This document shows, in pieces, positions 18,376 to 26,053 of a stretch of DNA of 57,333 nt. The position numbers and the translations under genes are program-made. Positions within the stretch are counted from its first letter, which is position 1, and each line of letters starts with the position of its first letter. The DNA is taken from NCBI GenBank assembly GCA_036511595.1, contig DATCBY010000009.1:1-57333 (forward strand), written 5' to 3'. This DNA comes from DASZQY01 sp036511595. Lineage in GTDB: Bacteria > Pseudomonadota > Alphaproteobacteria > Rhizobiales > Kaistiaceae. Below the pieces are notes generated by a model. The model saw only the letters and a program-made list of their open reading frames with translations. It was not told the origin of the DNA and did no database searches.

Positions 18376-18641
18376 TCAGGGCCCTTAAATCCACGCAACT
18401 CCAAGAAGGTCGAACCTTCGGTCATCGCCGCAGGCCTCGATATCGAGACCGATCGCGTCGTGGTCTTGCTTCGGTCCAGCGAGATTACGTCCAAGAGCGA
18501 ACAAGGCATTGGCGAGGACGCAGGGTTTCACCGGCTGACGTTCTAATACGGCAATCGCCGATTCCGCGTCATCATTGACGAAATCGGGCAGATCATCCGC
18601 GGGTCCACCGTCAATTTCGGCGCACTCGGCCGGCCGCATTG
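18376..18641 (+). pseudogene. Degraded unknown gene with an in-frame stop
   Basis: One frame reads sensible protein on both sides of a TAA at 18544-18546: LDIETDRVVVLLRSSEITSK before it and RRFRVIIDEIGQIIRGSTVN, FGALGRPH after it, ending at TGA 18641. The continuity of amphipathic, charged sequence across the stop suggests a decayed gene. The family is not recognised. Confidence 0.3.
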
Positions 18642-18686
18642 AATGCGGCCCAGGAGCTGGCAGCCGCCCAGCTGCCCCGCCTGACA

Positions 18687-18902
18687 TCACGGCTCGCAGC
18701 CGGCGTTGATCCAGGCCTTCAGCTTTTCGATTTTGTCGCTCTCCCACGGACCATCGCACGGCATCGACCCATCTTCGAGTCGAGCAAGGATCTCGGAGAC
18801 GTTTTCCTTCACGTCGCCATACGACCAAAGGTCAAAGATAAATATCATGTAGTTGCGATCGAGATCCCGGAATAGCGGCTGAATGTCGGTCTCGAATCCC
18901 AT
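18687..18902 (-). CDS. Small conserved protein, cytochrome-c-like tail without CxxCH, unknown function
   Basis: This 71-residue protein begins FETDIQPLFRDLDRNYMIFI, continues FDLWSYGDVKENVSEILARL and ends DGSMPCDGPWESDKIEKLKAWINAGCEP. From memory the pattern DIxPLF...DLWSYxDV...MPCDGxW...WIxxG occurs in small conserved proteins of many bacteria. The end resembles the distal helix of c-type cytochromes, yet no CxxCH haem motif is present. No strong ribosome site at ATG 18902. Not a mobile-element gene by sequence. Confidence 0.55.
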   Translation of the reverse strand: MGFETDIQPLFRDLDRNYMIFIFDLWSYGDVKENVSEILARLEDGSMPCDGPWESDKIEKLKAWINAGCEP

Positions 18903-19138
18903 CGCCGTCGACTGCCAACCGCCTCAGAGCCTGATCTCTCGCCAGCCGCCACCACAAGGGCCGCGCCGGTGCCGGTGGGGTTTCCTTCTCGCGGTCACGG
19001 ATGAGCAGGCGTTGCGCGGACTCGGCCTGCTGCCGCCACCCCGATATTCCCGTCAAGGCCCGCGCAACGAGCTCGTTCCCCCACCAGCCCCCAACTCCCC
19101 CGCGACGACCACGCAATAACTCCGCTGCGCGACGGCCG

Positions 19139-19351
19139 TTAGCGGACGATCTTCAAATTGGCGGCCGCCAGCTTGCCGCTGCGCTTGTCGGTCTCGATCT
19201 CGAAGTCGACGATCTGCCCTTCCTGCACCCCGCTCGTAATATCCGCTTTCTCAAGCGCGCTAACATGCACGAAGACGTCTTTGCTGCCGTCATCCGGAGT
19301 GATGAAGCCGTATCCTTTTTGCCCGTTGAAGAATTTCACCATGCCCCTCAT
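19139..19351 (-). CDS. Cold-shock-domain protein (CspA family)
   Basis: A 70-residue single cold-shock domain that binds single-stranded RNA or DNA. RNP1 appears as KGYGFITP near residue 15 and RNP2 as VFVHVSALEKA near 28, with further aromatic contacts in VKFFNGQ. The ATG at 19351 (MRGMVKFF) is chosen because GGGGAGGG lies about eight bases upstream; the ATG at 19342 is the only alternative. Such proteins act as RNA chaperones and often respond to cold or stationary phase. It stands alone between IS debris and TraX. Confidence 0.9.
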   Translation of the reverse strand: MRGMVKFFNGQKGYGFITPDDGSKDVFVHVSALEKADITSGVQEGQIVDFEIETDKRSGKLAAANLKIVR

Positions 19352-19642
19352 TCTAACCCTCCCCGTTTGTACGACAGCGCGGCCGCGCGAGAGCATGCTC
19401 CAATCGGGCAGTCCTCCCCGCGCGGCCTGACCCGAGCGCAGATGAGACGACCTTTCGCCTGGGCTTGTTGAAAAATACCCCCACATACCGAGGCGCCGGA
19501 GGTCTTCGGTGTCGCAGGCACCCCGCCCACCACGACGACACCGCCAGCACGACAATCCCATCCGCCGCCTCATCCACCGCCCAATAAGACCCCACGCCCT
19601 TGTCGTCGACCCGGAACATGAACCGGCTGCCGCGGGTCCTCA

Positions 19643-20386
19643 TCAACGATATGGCCCGAAGGCAAGCCAGATCGCGAAGAGATGTAGCGGGTAGAAAGCA
19701 TAGAAGGCGAGGCCCGGAAGCCGCCAGCGCCGCGGCGGTGCCATCGCACCGCTCGCTGCAATGATCGCCGGCGCCGCGACACAGCAGAGCGCAGCACCCC
19801 AGTCGAGCGGGATTGCCGCCAGGTTCTGCAACATGGCGGCGCCTGTGATGATCCACAGTGCCAGTCCCCGTCTTTCGCCGCGCCAGGCGAGAAAGGCAGC
19901 CGCCTGCCCTAGGGCCGTCACCGCGCCGCTATCGAGCCGCCGATCGAAGTAGGAGAGAAGGATCGCTCCGAGCCCCGCGCCGATCAGTTGACGACGAGCG
20001 AGCAAGTGGATCAACCCGACGCTGGCGGCAAGCGTGAAAAGAATGTTGAGGCGCGCCAGGAACCCGCCGAGCAACGCGCCGTAAACGGGCTGCGCGATCA
20101 TGCCGAAGACGAGCACCCGAGCGAGCATGCGCGCGCTCCGCTCGACCGGCCCGTCGGCGAGCCGGCTTGTCATCACATAAGCAAAGATGGGAACGCAGGG
20201 TCTCCCGAGAAGGTATCCCCATCGCGCCCACGGCGAAGGAAGGGCGATGAACACGTGGTCGGCTACCATCAGCACAACCGCCACCAGTTTCGCCCAATCG
20301 AGCCGATCATCGATGGCGCTCGGCGAGCGCAGGCTGAGGAAGCCGCTACTTTGAAGACCGGCGAGAATACGGACGGAAAGGTTCAT
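19643..20386 (-). CDS. TraX-family membrane protein
   Basis: A 247-residue multi-pass membrane protein of the TraX family, which in F plasmids N-acetylates pilin. The family core LDWAKLVAVVLMVADHVF near residues 29-46 carries the conserved Asp-His, followed by RPCVPIFAYVMTSRL and a late FYAFYPLHLFAIWL helix with the conserved YPLH. Seven to eight hydrophobic segments are visible. No pilin or conjugation gene is nearby, so it may be a plasmid-derived leftover or act on another substrate. Its 5-prime end abuts the IS630 remnant (20394) and no good ribosome site is seen, so the original N-terminus may be altered. Confidence 0.75.
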   Translation of the reverse strand: MNLSVRILAGLQSSGFLSLRSPSAIDDRLDWAKLVAVVLMVADHVFIALPSPWARWGYLLGRPCVPIFAYVMTSRLADGPVERSARMLARVLVFGMIAQPVYGALLGGFLARLNILFTLAASVGLIHLLARRQLIGAGLGAILLSYFDRRLDSGAVTALGQAAAFLAWRGERRGLALWIITGAAMLQNLAAIPLDWGAALCCVAAPAIIAASGAMAPPRRWRLPGLAFYAFYPLHLFAIWLAFGPYR

Positions 20387-20393
20387 TCACTAA

Positions 20394-20551
20394 AAAAAGA
20401 CGGCGCATGCCGCCGAGCAGCAGCGCCGCGACGTGAAGGCGGCCCGCGAGGTGTGGTTCGAGGAGCAGCTCCTCTCGATCCAGAGCGGCTGGTCTTTATC
20501 GACGAGACGGCGGCGACCACCAAGATGGCGCGCCTGCGCGGTCGTGCGCCC
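20394..20551 (+). mobile_element. IS630-family transposase remnant, frameshifted
   Basis: The first frame gives KKTAHAAEQQRRDVKAAREV and WFEEQ; after a one-base shift near 20466 a second frame gives LDPERLVFIDETAATTKMAR and LRGRAP. This is the DDE-domain start of IS630-type transposases (catalytic Asp in VFIDET). The right boundary meets the PglZ-like segment on the other strand. Inactive fragment. Confidence 0.75.
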
Positions 20552-20800
20552 ATGGCCCACCTCGAACCGCATCGCGTCCACCAGAATGTAGGCGACCGGC
20601 ACCGGACGGCTGGCCACGACATCGGACCAGATCCGGGTCTGCTGCAGAACTCCGGGAACCAACCAGTTCGCCTTCTGGAGCGCCTTTACGAATCCTTCGG
20701 TCATCCGGCGGACGGCGTTCTCATAGACGGCCCGGATTTTGGCTATGGGAAGGTTTGCGGGGCGCCAGATGAGCGAGCCCCAACCGAGACAAGCGATCAT
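20548..20800 (-). pseudogene. Chimeric remnant: gamma-glutamylcyclotransferase-like N-terminus joined to a PglZ-like segment
   Basis: An open frame begins with MIACLGWGSLIWRPANLP (20800-20745), which resembles the start of a small GGCT-like family. It passes without a break into VYENAVRRMTEGFVKALQKA, LVPGVLQQTRIWSDVVASRP and VAYILVDAMRFEVGHG, resembling the PglZ phosphatase-like domain found in BREX and related defence systems. It stops being family-like exactly where the IS630 remnant begins (near 20550). Two unrelated gene starts fused by an internal deletion best explain this. It lies 58 bases downstream of the helicase and may once have been part of the same defence operon. Family calls are from memory of motifs. 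Confidence 0.4.
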
Positions 20801-20858
20801 CGGGATTTCCCGGCGCTCGGCTCGTTCTGCCCTGGCGCGGCAGCGACAGCCTGCGCGG

Positions 20859-22512
20859 TCACAACAATGGGCATGCGTTCCATCCGGGGGTCAAGATGGT
20901 CGTCCGCTTGCGAGCCCGCGTAACACCGACACGCAGGTTCAGGCGCGACTGATCGAGCTCGCGAGGCGTAGGGTCGTTCCGCGTAAGGCGCCCGGAGTGA
21001 ACCCCCTCGAAGATGAGGACCTCGTCGAACTCTTTCCCCTTGGACTTGTGAATGGTCATCACATTTACGCCCGACCAAACGCGTGTCGCGGCCGAGAAGT
21101 GTTCCTGAAGCAGCGCCGACGAAACAATCTGGCGTGCGCCGGCGTAGGTGCCGGAGTCTCGCCAGCGATCGGCGAGGTTTTCCCGCAATTCGGTCCCGCG
21201 ACGCAGAAGTCTGATGAACCGCGCATCCTCCGAGAGTGCGCCGAAGGCGCCGTGCGACGCGGCATCGATCAGACGACGCATCGCCAGCCAGTCGGTTTCC
21301 GGCTCACCCGCAAACGACGTCGCCATGCGGGCCGCGACAATCGCCTGGATATTCGCGACAAGCTCCGAGCGTTTGCTGCCTCGAATTAGGCCGGTCGCCA
21401 TATAGCCGTCCAACGCCGAAGCAAGCGCCAGATCGGTCTGACTTATCTCCCCGCCCTTGCGGCCGCGGATGTGCGCGAGGAGATCGGTCATGAACTTCCG
21501 GGTCAGTTCCTCCGGGGTCTGCGCCCCCTCGAGCAATCCGCCGATGAGAATGGCCGCCAGCGCCGGTCCTTCCGGATCGATGAGGACGTCGTGGCCAATT
21601 TCCGGGAGGCCACTTGTCGAGCGCGCGAGCAGAGCGGAGACCTGCACCATCATGTCGCGCGAACTTACGAGGATAGCGATCGACCAGTCCTTCTTGCCAC
21701 TCTCGATGACGCGCTTCATCGCGCCGAGGAGACTGTACTTCACCGGGAGCAGCAGCTCCGGCCGGTAGAAGGCGTATCGGTTGACGACAACGTCGTTGTA
21801 AGACTTGCCGATGTTCGCCCCGGTGAGCAAATCGTTGCCAAAGAGAACGATGTCGGTGCCGTCGCTGCGGTTGTTCTCCTTGCCAAAATCGAACATCTTC
21901 GGATCGAACTTCTCGACGAAATTTCCGATGCGCGCCGGGTCCGCTCCGCGGAACTCGTAAATGCGCTGCTCTGGATCAGCCATCGCAACGATGCGGCTCT
22001 TTCCCCCCAGCGCCGCGATCATTCGCCACTCGTCCGCGTTAGTGTCCTGGAATTCGTCCACGATGATGGTGGGGTAGCTATCGCTCAGGAGGTCCCGCAA
22101 CCGCGCGCTGCCTTCGAGAAGGTCGGCCATCAGACCGGCAAACAGATCGAAGCCGAGCAGGCCCTCCTCGGCCAGCAACCGCTTCACATTGGCCGGACGA
22201 TCTTCTCGGGCGATACCGGCGTTGGCAGTCGCCATCTCAGGCGGCGTCAGCAGTTGGAGCTTGCGCCTGCCGGTCGCGAGATAGCCGAAGGTCCGGATGA
22301 AGGACCAGGCGAAGCCGTGATACGTACTGATTTCGATCTGCGCACGGAGCTCGGGCTGGATGCGATGCCTCGCTTCCTGCATGACGCGCGCCACCGTCGC
22401 GCGCGCGAAGCTGAGAAAGAGAATCTTCTGGCCGAGCTGCAGCGGCGTCGTGGAGAGATCGATGGCCGCCTTGACGAGCGCGATCGCAGATTTTGAGACC
22501 GTCGAGATTCAC
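20859..22512 (-). pseudogene. UvrD/Rep-like (GajB-type) helicase, damaged N-terminus
   Basis: From about 22490 to 20859 the frame encodes a superfamily I helicase: KILFLSFARATVARV (Ia), STYHGFAWSFIRTFGY, TIIVDEFQDTNADEW (Walker B, motif II), DPEQRIYEFRGAD (III), VMTIHKSKGKEFDEVLIFEG (V) and LRVGVTRARKRTTIL (VI). The Walker A region is missing: upstream of AIALVKAAIDLS only a KS pair and a frame break are found, with an in-frame stop shortly before. An ATG at 22394 would give a 511-residue protein lacking motif I; a GTG at 22512 reads in a different frame. Without Walker A it should not bind ATP. It follows the OLD gene as GajB follows GajA in Gabija. Confidence 0.65.
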
Positions 22513-22522
22513 GGTCGACCTG

Positions 22523-24344
22523 CTACGCGGTAGACGTTGTCGTCCCCGGCGCAGCGCCACCGGCAACCGGGCCGGCGGCAGCAGGCGGAGTGACGGCGAC
22601 GGGATGGACGATCGACTTGATCGCTTCCAAGGTCGTCTTCAAGGTCTGCGACGCCTCGGCCACAGAGCATTGCGCCACCATGTCGGCGGCCCCTCCCCTC
22701 GCCTTGGCCCAGCTGAAATACCGCTTGAGCACGGCGCGTAGGTCGGGATGTGGCATCGCAGCGGCAGGGATGACGGAGGCCAGATGGGGCGGCCATTCGC
22801 CGTCGGTGACCAGTGCGATGCCAAACCGAAGAGCGCGGCGACGTCGGTCTCGGCGAGAAGCAGGTCCTCGAACCCTTTCGACGGCGACTCAAAAGGATGG
22901 TCAACCGCTGCCTTGATCGCTGCCGCCTGGGCCGCGTCTGACTGCTTGTCGTAGACCGCAAAAGTGGTCTTGCCCAAGGTGCGAAAGAACGCGCCATACA
23001 AGGCGATTTGGGAATCGCCGCGGGCATTGAAGACCGCGACGCCAAGAGCCTCCAGCGAGGAATAGGTGTTTCGGCAAGCTCGGACAAGCGCCGGCCCGCG
23101 GCCGGATAGGCCAAGGCCTCGGTGTCGCCCTCGGCGATGAGGACGCGCTTGGCGAGCAGGGCCTCCGCAAAACGCAGCCGGAATTCCTGGCTGTAGAATT
23201 TCGGCTTGACGGCCGCTGGAAATACGACGGGTTGGCCGGTGAGGACTCCGGCCGCCGTTCGGGTCAGGACCAGGATCTCTTCGGGCACGAACTCTTCCAA
23301 GACATAAGGAGAATGCGAGGTGAAGAAAGACTGCGAGGATTTCGACCGCACGCCGTGAACGATTCTTTTCTGGGTGGCCGGTGGTATGGCGATCTCCGGT
23401 TCCTCCATCGCGAAGATCACCGTCTTCTTGGCGTCTGCGATCGTGGAGAGCAGCGCGAGGACCAGCATGTTGATCGTCCCCGTCCCCTGGTGCTGAAATG
23501 GGGCCGCATGGGGCTTTCCGGCGACCGTGGCGCCCGTCGCCATGAAGACGGTCAGCGTCTTGCGCAGATGCTCTCGCGTGAGGTCCGACACGCGCAGATG
23601 CGGGTCGGCGGCCCAATCGAGCGGGACGAAATCCTTGATGGCCGCTTGGATGCCGGACAGGACCGCCGAGACGCCGATGCCGGGATCTTCGGCAACAGGC
23701 AGCACCCGCAGCTCTGCCAGCACCTTCTCCCACATCTTCGGGCGCAATTCGCGGACACGCAAAATAATGTCCAGAAGGGAGCCGCGTTCGAGGCTGAGGG
23801 CGCGGGCGCCCGTCCGTAAGGTCCTCAGCAGTAGGAAGCCGCATCGCCGCTTGTCGGGTGCTCTGAATGCCGAGCGCTGTCCGTCCTCCCGCGCCGGGAA
23901 GCAGAAGAAGGTCTCCGCCTTGAAGTCGTCGTCCTCGGCCTCATACCAACCGCGAAAGCCCACGCGAAGTGCTTCCTTCACCGTCGGTTTGGCGATGGCG
24001 TCCAGAGGTCCCTCGACGAGCTTGCTGCTGGCTTCGTCCCAGAATTCTAGGTTGTTTCTGAAATGACGAAGCTGCTCATGGCTAAGGTCAACGATCAGGA
24101 CCTCGATCTCGATCGGCACTTGGGTGACGCCGTCGGCCGCCAGATACTGGCCCGCGTAGAAATCGTGCTCATCGATCGGAGCCGATCGCGACAGGCGGTC
24201 GGGCCCGAGAACCAAATCGATGGCCTCAATGACGGTCGACTTGCCAGAATTGTTGTCGCCGATCAGTGCGACATGTTTTCCAAACTGGAGTGTTGACGAG
24301 GAGACGCCGCGAAAATTCTTGATGGTGACGTTTGCAACGCGCAT
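22523..24344 (-). pseudogene. OLD-family ATPase/TOPRIM nuclease (GajA-like), two frameshifts
   Basis: The first 420 residues are intact: Walker A LIGDNNSGKSTVIEAIDLVL near residue 30, a long middle region, and TVIFAMEEPEIAIPP with SFFTSHSPYVLEEF as the ABC-type ATPase end. The TOPRIM part begins LLAKRVLIAEGDTEAL, changes frame near 23066 into YSSLEALGVAVFNARGD and TTFAVYDKQSD, then again near 22825 into LVTDGEWPPHLASV and LRAVLKRYFSW, ending at 22523. Each break fits loss of one base. Reconstructed length is about 605 residues, similar to GajA. Known OLD proteins cut DNA and are paired with a UvrD helicase in Gabija phage defence. Here the locus is probably dead. Confidence 0.7.
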
Positions 24345-24475
24345 TGCGGCATCTGGGTGAGACTACAATCACTGCGCGATCATAGCTCACAATGCACGCC
24401 ACTTAACAGGACGATATTAGCGCGGCGCCGCACAAAGCCTCAGCCGGATTCGTTGACATCGCCGGGCGACTAGGA

Positions 24476-24709
24476 ATGGCGAAGCAACAGGGAGTCCGCG
24501 CGACTATCCTCGACGCTCTCAAGGAGAAGTTCCCCGACCGCGATGCCTCGAAGATGGAGAGAACAGTCAAGACCGCCGCCAAGCATTGGCGCCACGTCGG
24601 CCGCTACGCCTTCATGGTCTGTCGTAGGCCAGTCGGCGTTATAGTGTGGCCGGCCATTGTCCGGCCATTGTCCAAGACCTCAGCATCATCGCCCAGACTT
24701 ATTCAATAA
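24476..24709 (+). CDS. Small ORF of unknown function beside tRNA-Lys
   Basis: Up to 77 codons, starting MAKQQGVRATILDALKEKFP and continuing RDASKMERTVKTAAKHWRHV. The first 45 residues are helical and charged as in a real protein, while the tail after RRPVGVIVWP covers an 11-base tandem repeat and looks like read-through noise. There is no clear ribosome site. It could be the start of a truncated island gene. No family recognised. Confidence 0.25.
   Translation: MAKQQGVRATILDALKEKFPDRDASKMERTVKTAAKHWRHVGRYAFMVCRRPVGVIVWPAIVRPLSKTSASSPRLIQ
24650..24671. repeat. 11-base direct tandem repeat
   Basis: CCGGCCATTGT occurs twice in immediate succession (24650-24660 and 24661-24671), followed by a further CC, about 60 bases from the 3-prime end of tRNA-Lys. 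It may be a slippage product or a trace of recombination beside the tRNA; no matching copy was noticed elsewhere. Confidence 0.6.
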
Positions 24710-24732
24710 GTCATTGTTTTTGCCGAACATTT

Positions 24733-24808
<76 letters not shown>

Positions 24809-24949
24809 GCCGTTGCTGGTCGGGGCCTTGCGGGCTCACCGGCGGAGGCGGTTGCTTAGCAAAGCACCCCTGACCTGTCCAGTTGCCGGACGCCCCCCAC
24901 GAGAGGACGAAATTTGCCGCGGCCGGATATGGCCGCTGCCGGCTCAAAT

Positions 24950-25249
24950 CTAGATGTCGAGGCGGTGCAAGTGGCGCACCCCTATCGGCCTAGTGAGATG
25001 TTGCGGCAGGTTCTCCGTGAGGTGGCGGAGGTGGGGCTGGAGCATATGAACGTCCCAGTCCTTATTGGCGCGCCACGTCTCGTAGAATGCAAACACGGCG
25101 GGATCGTCCAGCGATTCATGGAGGATGTATTCGAGGCAGCCGGGCTCGGCGCGGGTCGGCGTCAGCATCGCGGTGAGCATTTCGCGGACGGTCGACTCGT
25201 GGCCGGGCCGGCAGGTGAAGACGACCATCAAGCTCATCGATTCAGTCAC
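24950..25249 (-). CDS. Putative quinol monooxygenase (ABM domain)
   Basis: A 99-residue antibiotic-biosynthesis-monooxygenase-type ferredoxin-like domain. Typical elements are the N-terminal strand MSLMVVFTCRPGHES, EPGCLEYILHESLDDPAVF near residues 36-54 and FYETWRANKDWDVHM near 55-69, ending with an HL..LT helix. Relatives such as YgiN oxidise quinols without cofactors, but many ABM proteins are of unknown function. A GTG at 25249 with AAGGAGG twelve bases ahead is the likely start; an ATG at 25237 is an alternative. It follows the Crp-like regulator gene by 34 bases, so the two may be co-transcribed. Confidence 0.75.
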   Translation of the reverse strand: MTESMSLMVVFTCRPGHESTVREMLTAMLTPTRAEPGCLEYILHESLDDPAVFAFYETWRANKDWDVHMLQPHLRHLTENLPQHLTRPIGVRHLHRLDI

Positions 25250-25283
25250 GACGCGCGCCCCGCCTCCTTCGCCACATCAATTC

Positions 25284-25958
25284 TCACAGCCGCGCCTGCT
25301 TGAATACCTGGATCTGCTTGCCGTCCATGACGACGCGGCCTTCCTTGGCGAGCGCGCGCAATTGCTTGTTCACGGCCTCGCGGCTGGCGCCCAGCATCTG
25401 GGCCAGCATGCCTTGCGTGACGTCGAGATCTACGATCGCTAGATCCTTCTCGACTCGCCCGTGGATGACGGCGATCTGGCGGAGCAGCACGAGCAGGCGG
25501 TAGCGGAGATCGTGGAAGATCGCCTGCTCGACCTGGCTATTGGCGGCGCGCACGCGCTCGCACAGCATCAGCATCACCTGGCGGGAGAGCTTTGGAGAGG
25601 CATCGAGCAGTTCGCAGAAGGGCTTGTGGGGAACGAAGACCAGGCGAGTGTCGGTAAGTGCGGCAGCGCCGGCGCTGCGCGGCAGGCTGTCCAACAGCGC
25701 GATCTCGCCGATCATCTCGCCCTCCTCAAGCAGGCTGATCGTCGCTTCGCGTCCGTCCTCGGCGGTAATGTAGATGCGCACGATCCCGGCAATGACGATA
25801 TAGAGCCCATCCGACTCCTCGCCCTGCTCGAAGAGTACCGCGTCGGCCGGCAGCGCCACTTCGCGGCCGATGCCGCCGAGGCGACGCAGGCCCTCCGGGT
25901 CGAGGCCATTGAAGACCATGCTCTTGCCCAGCCAGACGGCCAGTTCGTTCGCCGACAT
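25284..25958 (-). CDS. Crp/Fnr-family transcriptional regulator
   Basis: A 224-residue regulator with an N-terminal cyclic-nucleotide-binding-type beta barrel (DAVLFEQGEESDGLYIVIAG, then EGEMIGEIALLDSLPRSAGA, with Glu and Arg in the phosphate cassette), a long dimer helix and a C-terminal winged helix: MLAQMLGASREAVNKQLRAL near 185-205 is the recognition helix-turn-helix. The phosphate-cassette-like residues suggest cAMP or a similar ligand may bind. There are no N-terminal cysteines for an FNR iron-sulphur cluster. The gene runs toward the ABM gene and may control it. Targets unknown. Confidence 0.88.
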   Translation of the reverse strand: MSANELAVWLGKSMVFNGLDPEGLRRLGGIGREVALPADAVLFEQGEESDGLYIVIAGIVRIYITAEDGREATISLLEEGEMIGEIALLDSLPRSAGAAALTDTRLVFVPHKPFCELLDASPKLSRQVMLMLCERVRAANSQVEQAIFHDLRYRLLVLLRQIAVIHGRVEKDLAIVDLDVTQGMLAQMLGASREAVNKQLRALAKEGRVVMDGKQIQVFKQARL

Positions 25959-26053
25959 CGGTTCCCTGCCCTTGTCCCGGGCGTCTCCCCTAGCATCGTG
26001 CGCAACCGATGGCGAGGCCGGGCGCGAAGCGCGCCCGGCGCGTCGGATGGCGG

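Noticed and set aside
18385..18828. 147-codon minus-strand frame
   Set aside because: Low-quality Arg-rich sequence overlapping the better small gene at 18687-18902.
18832..19116. 94-codon minus-strand frame resembling a transposase end
   Set aside because: Only scattered similarity to recombinase-like wording; no catalytic motif could be pointed to.
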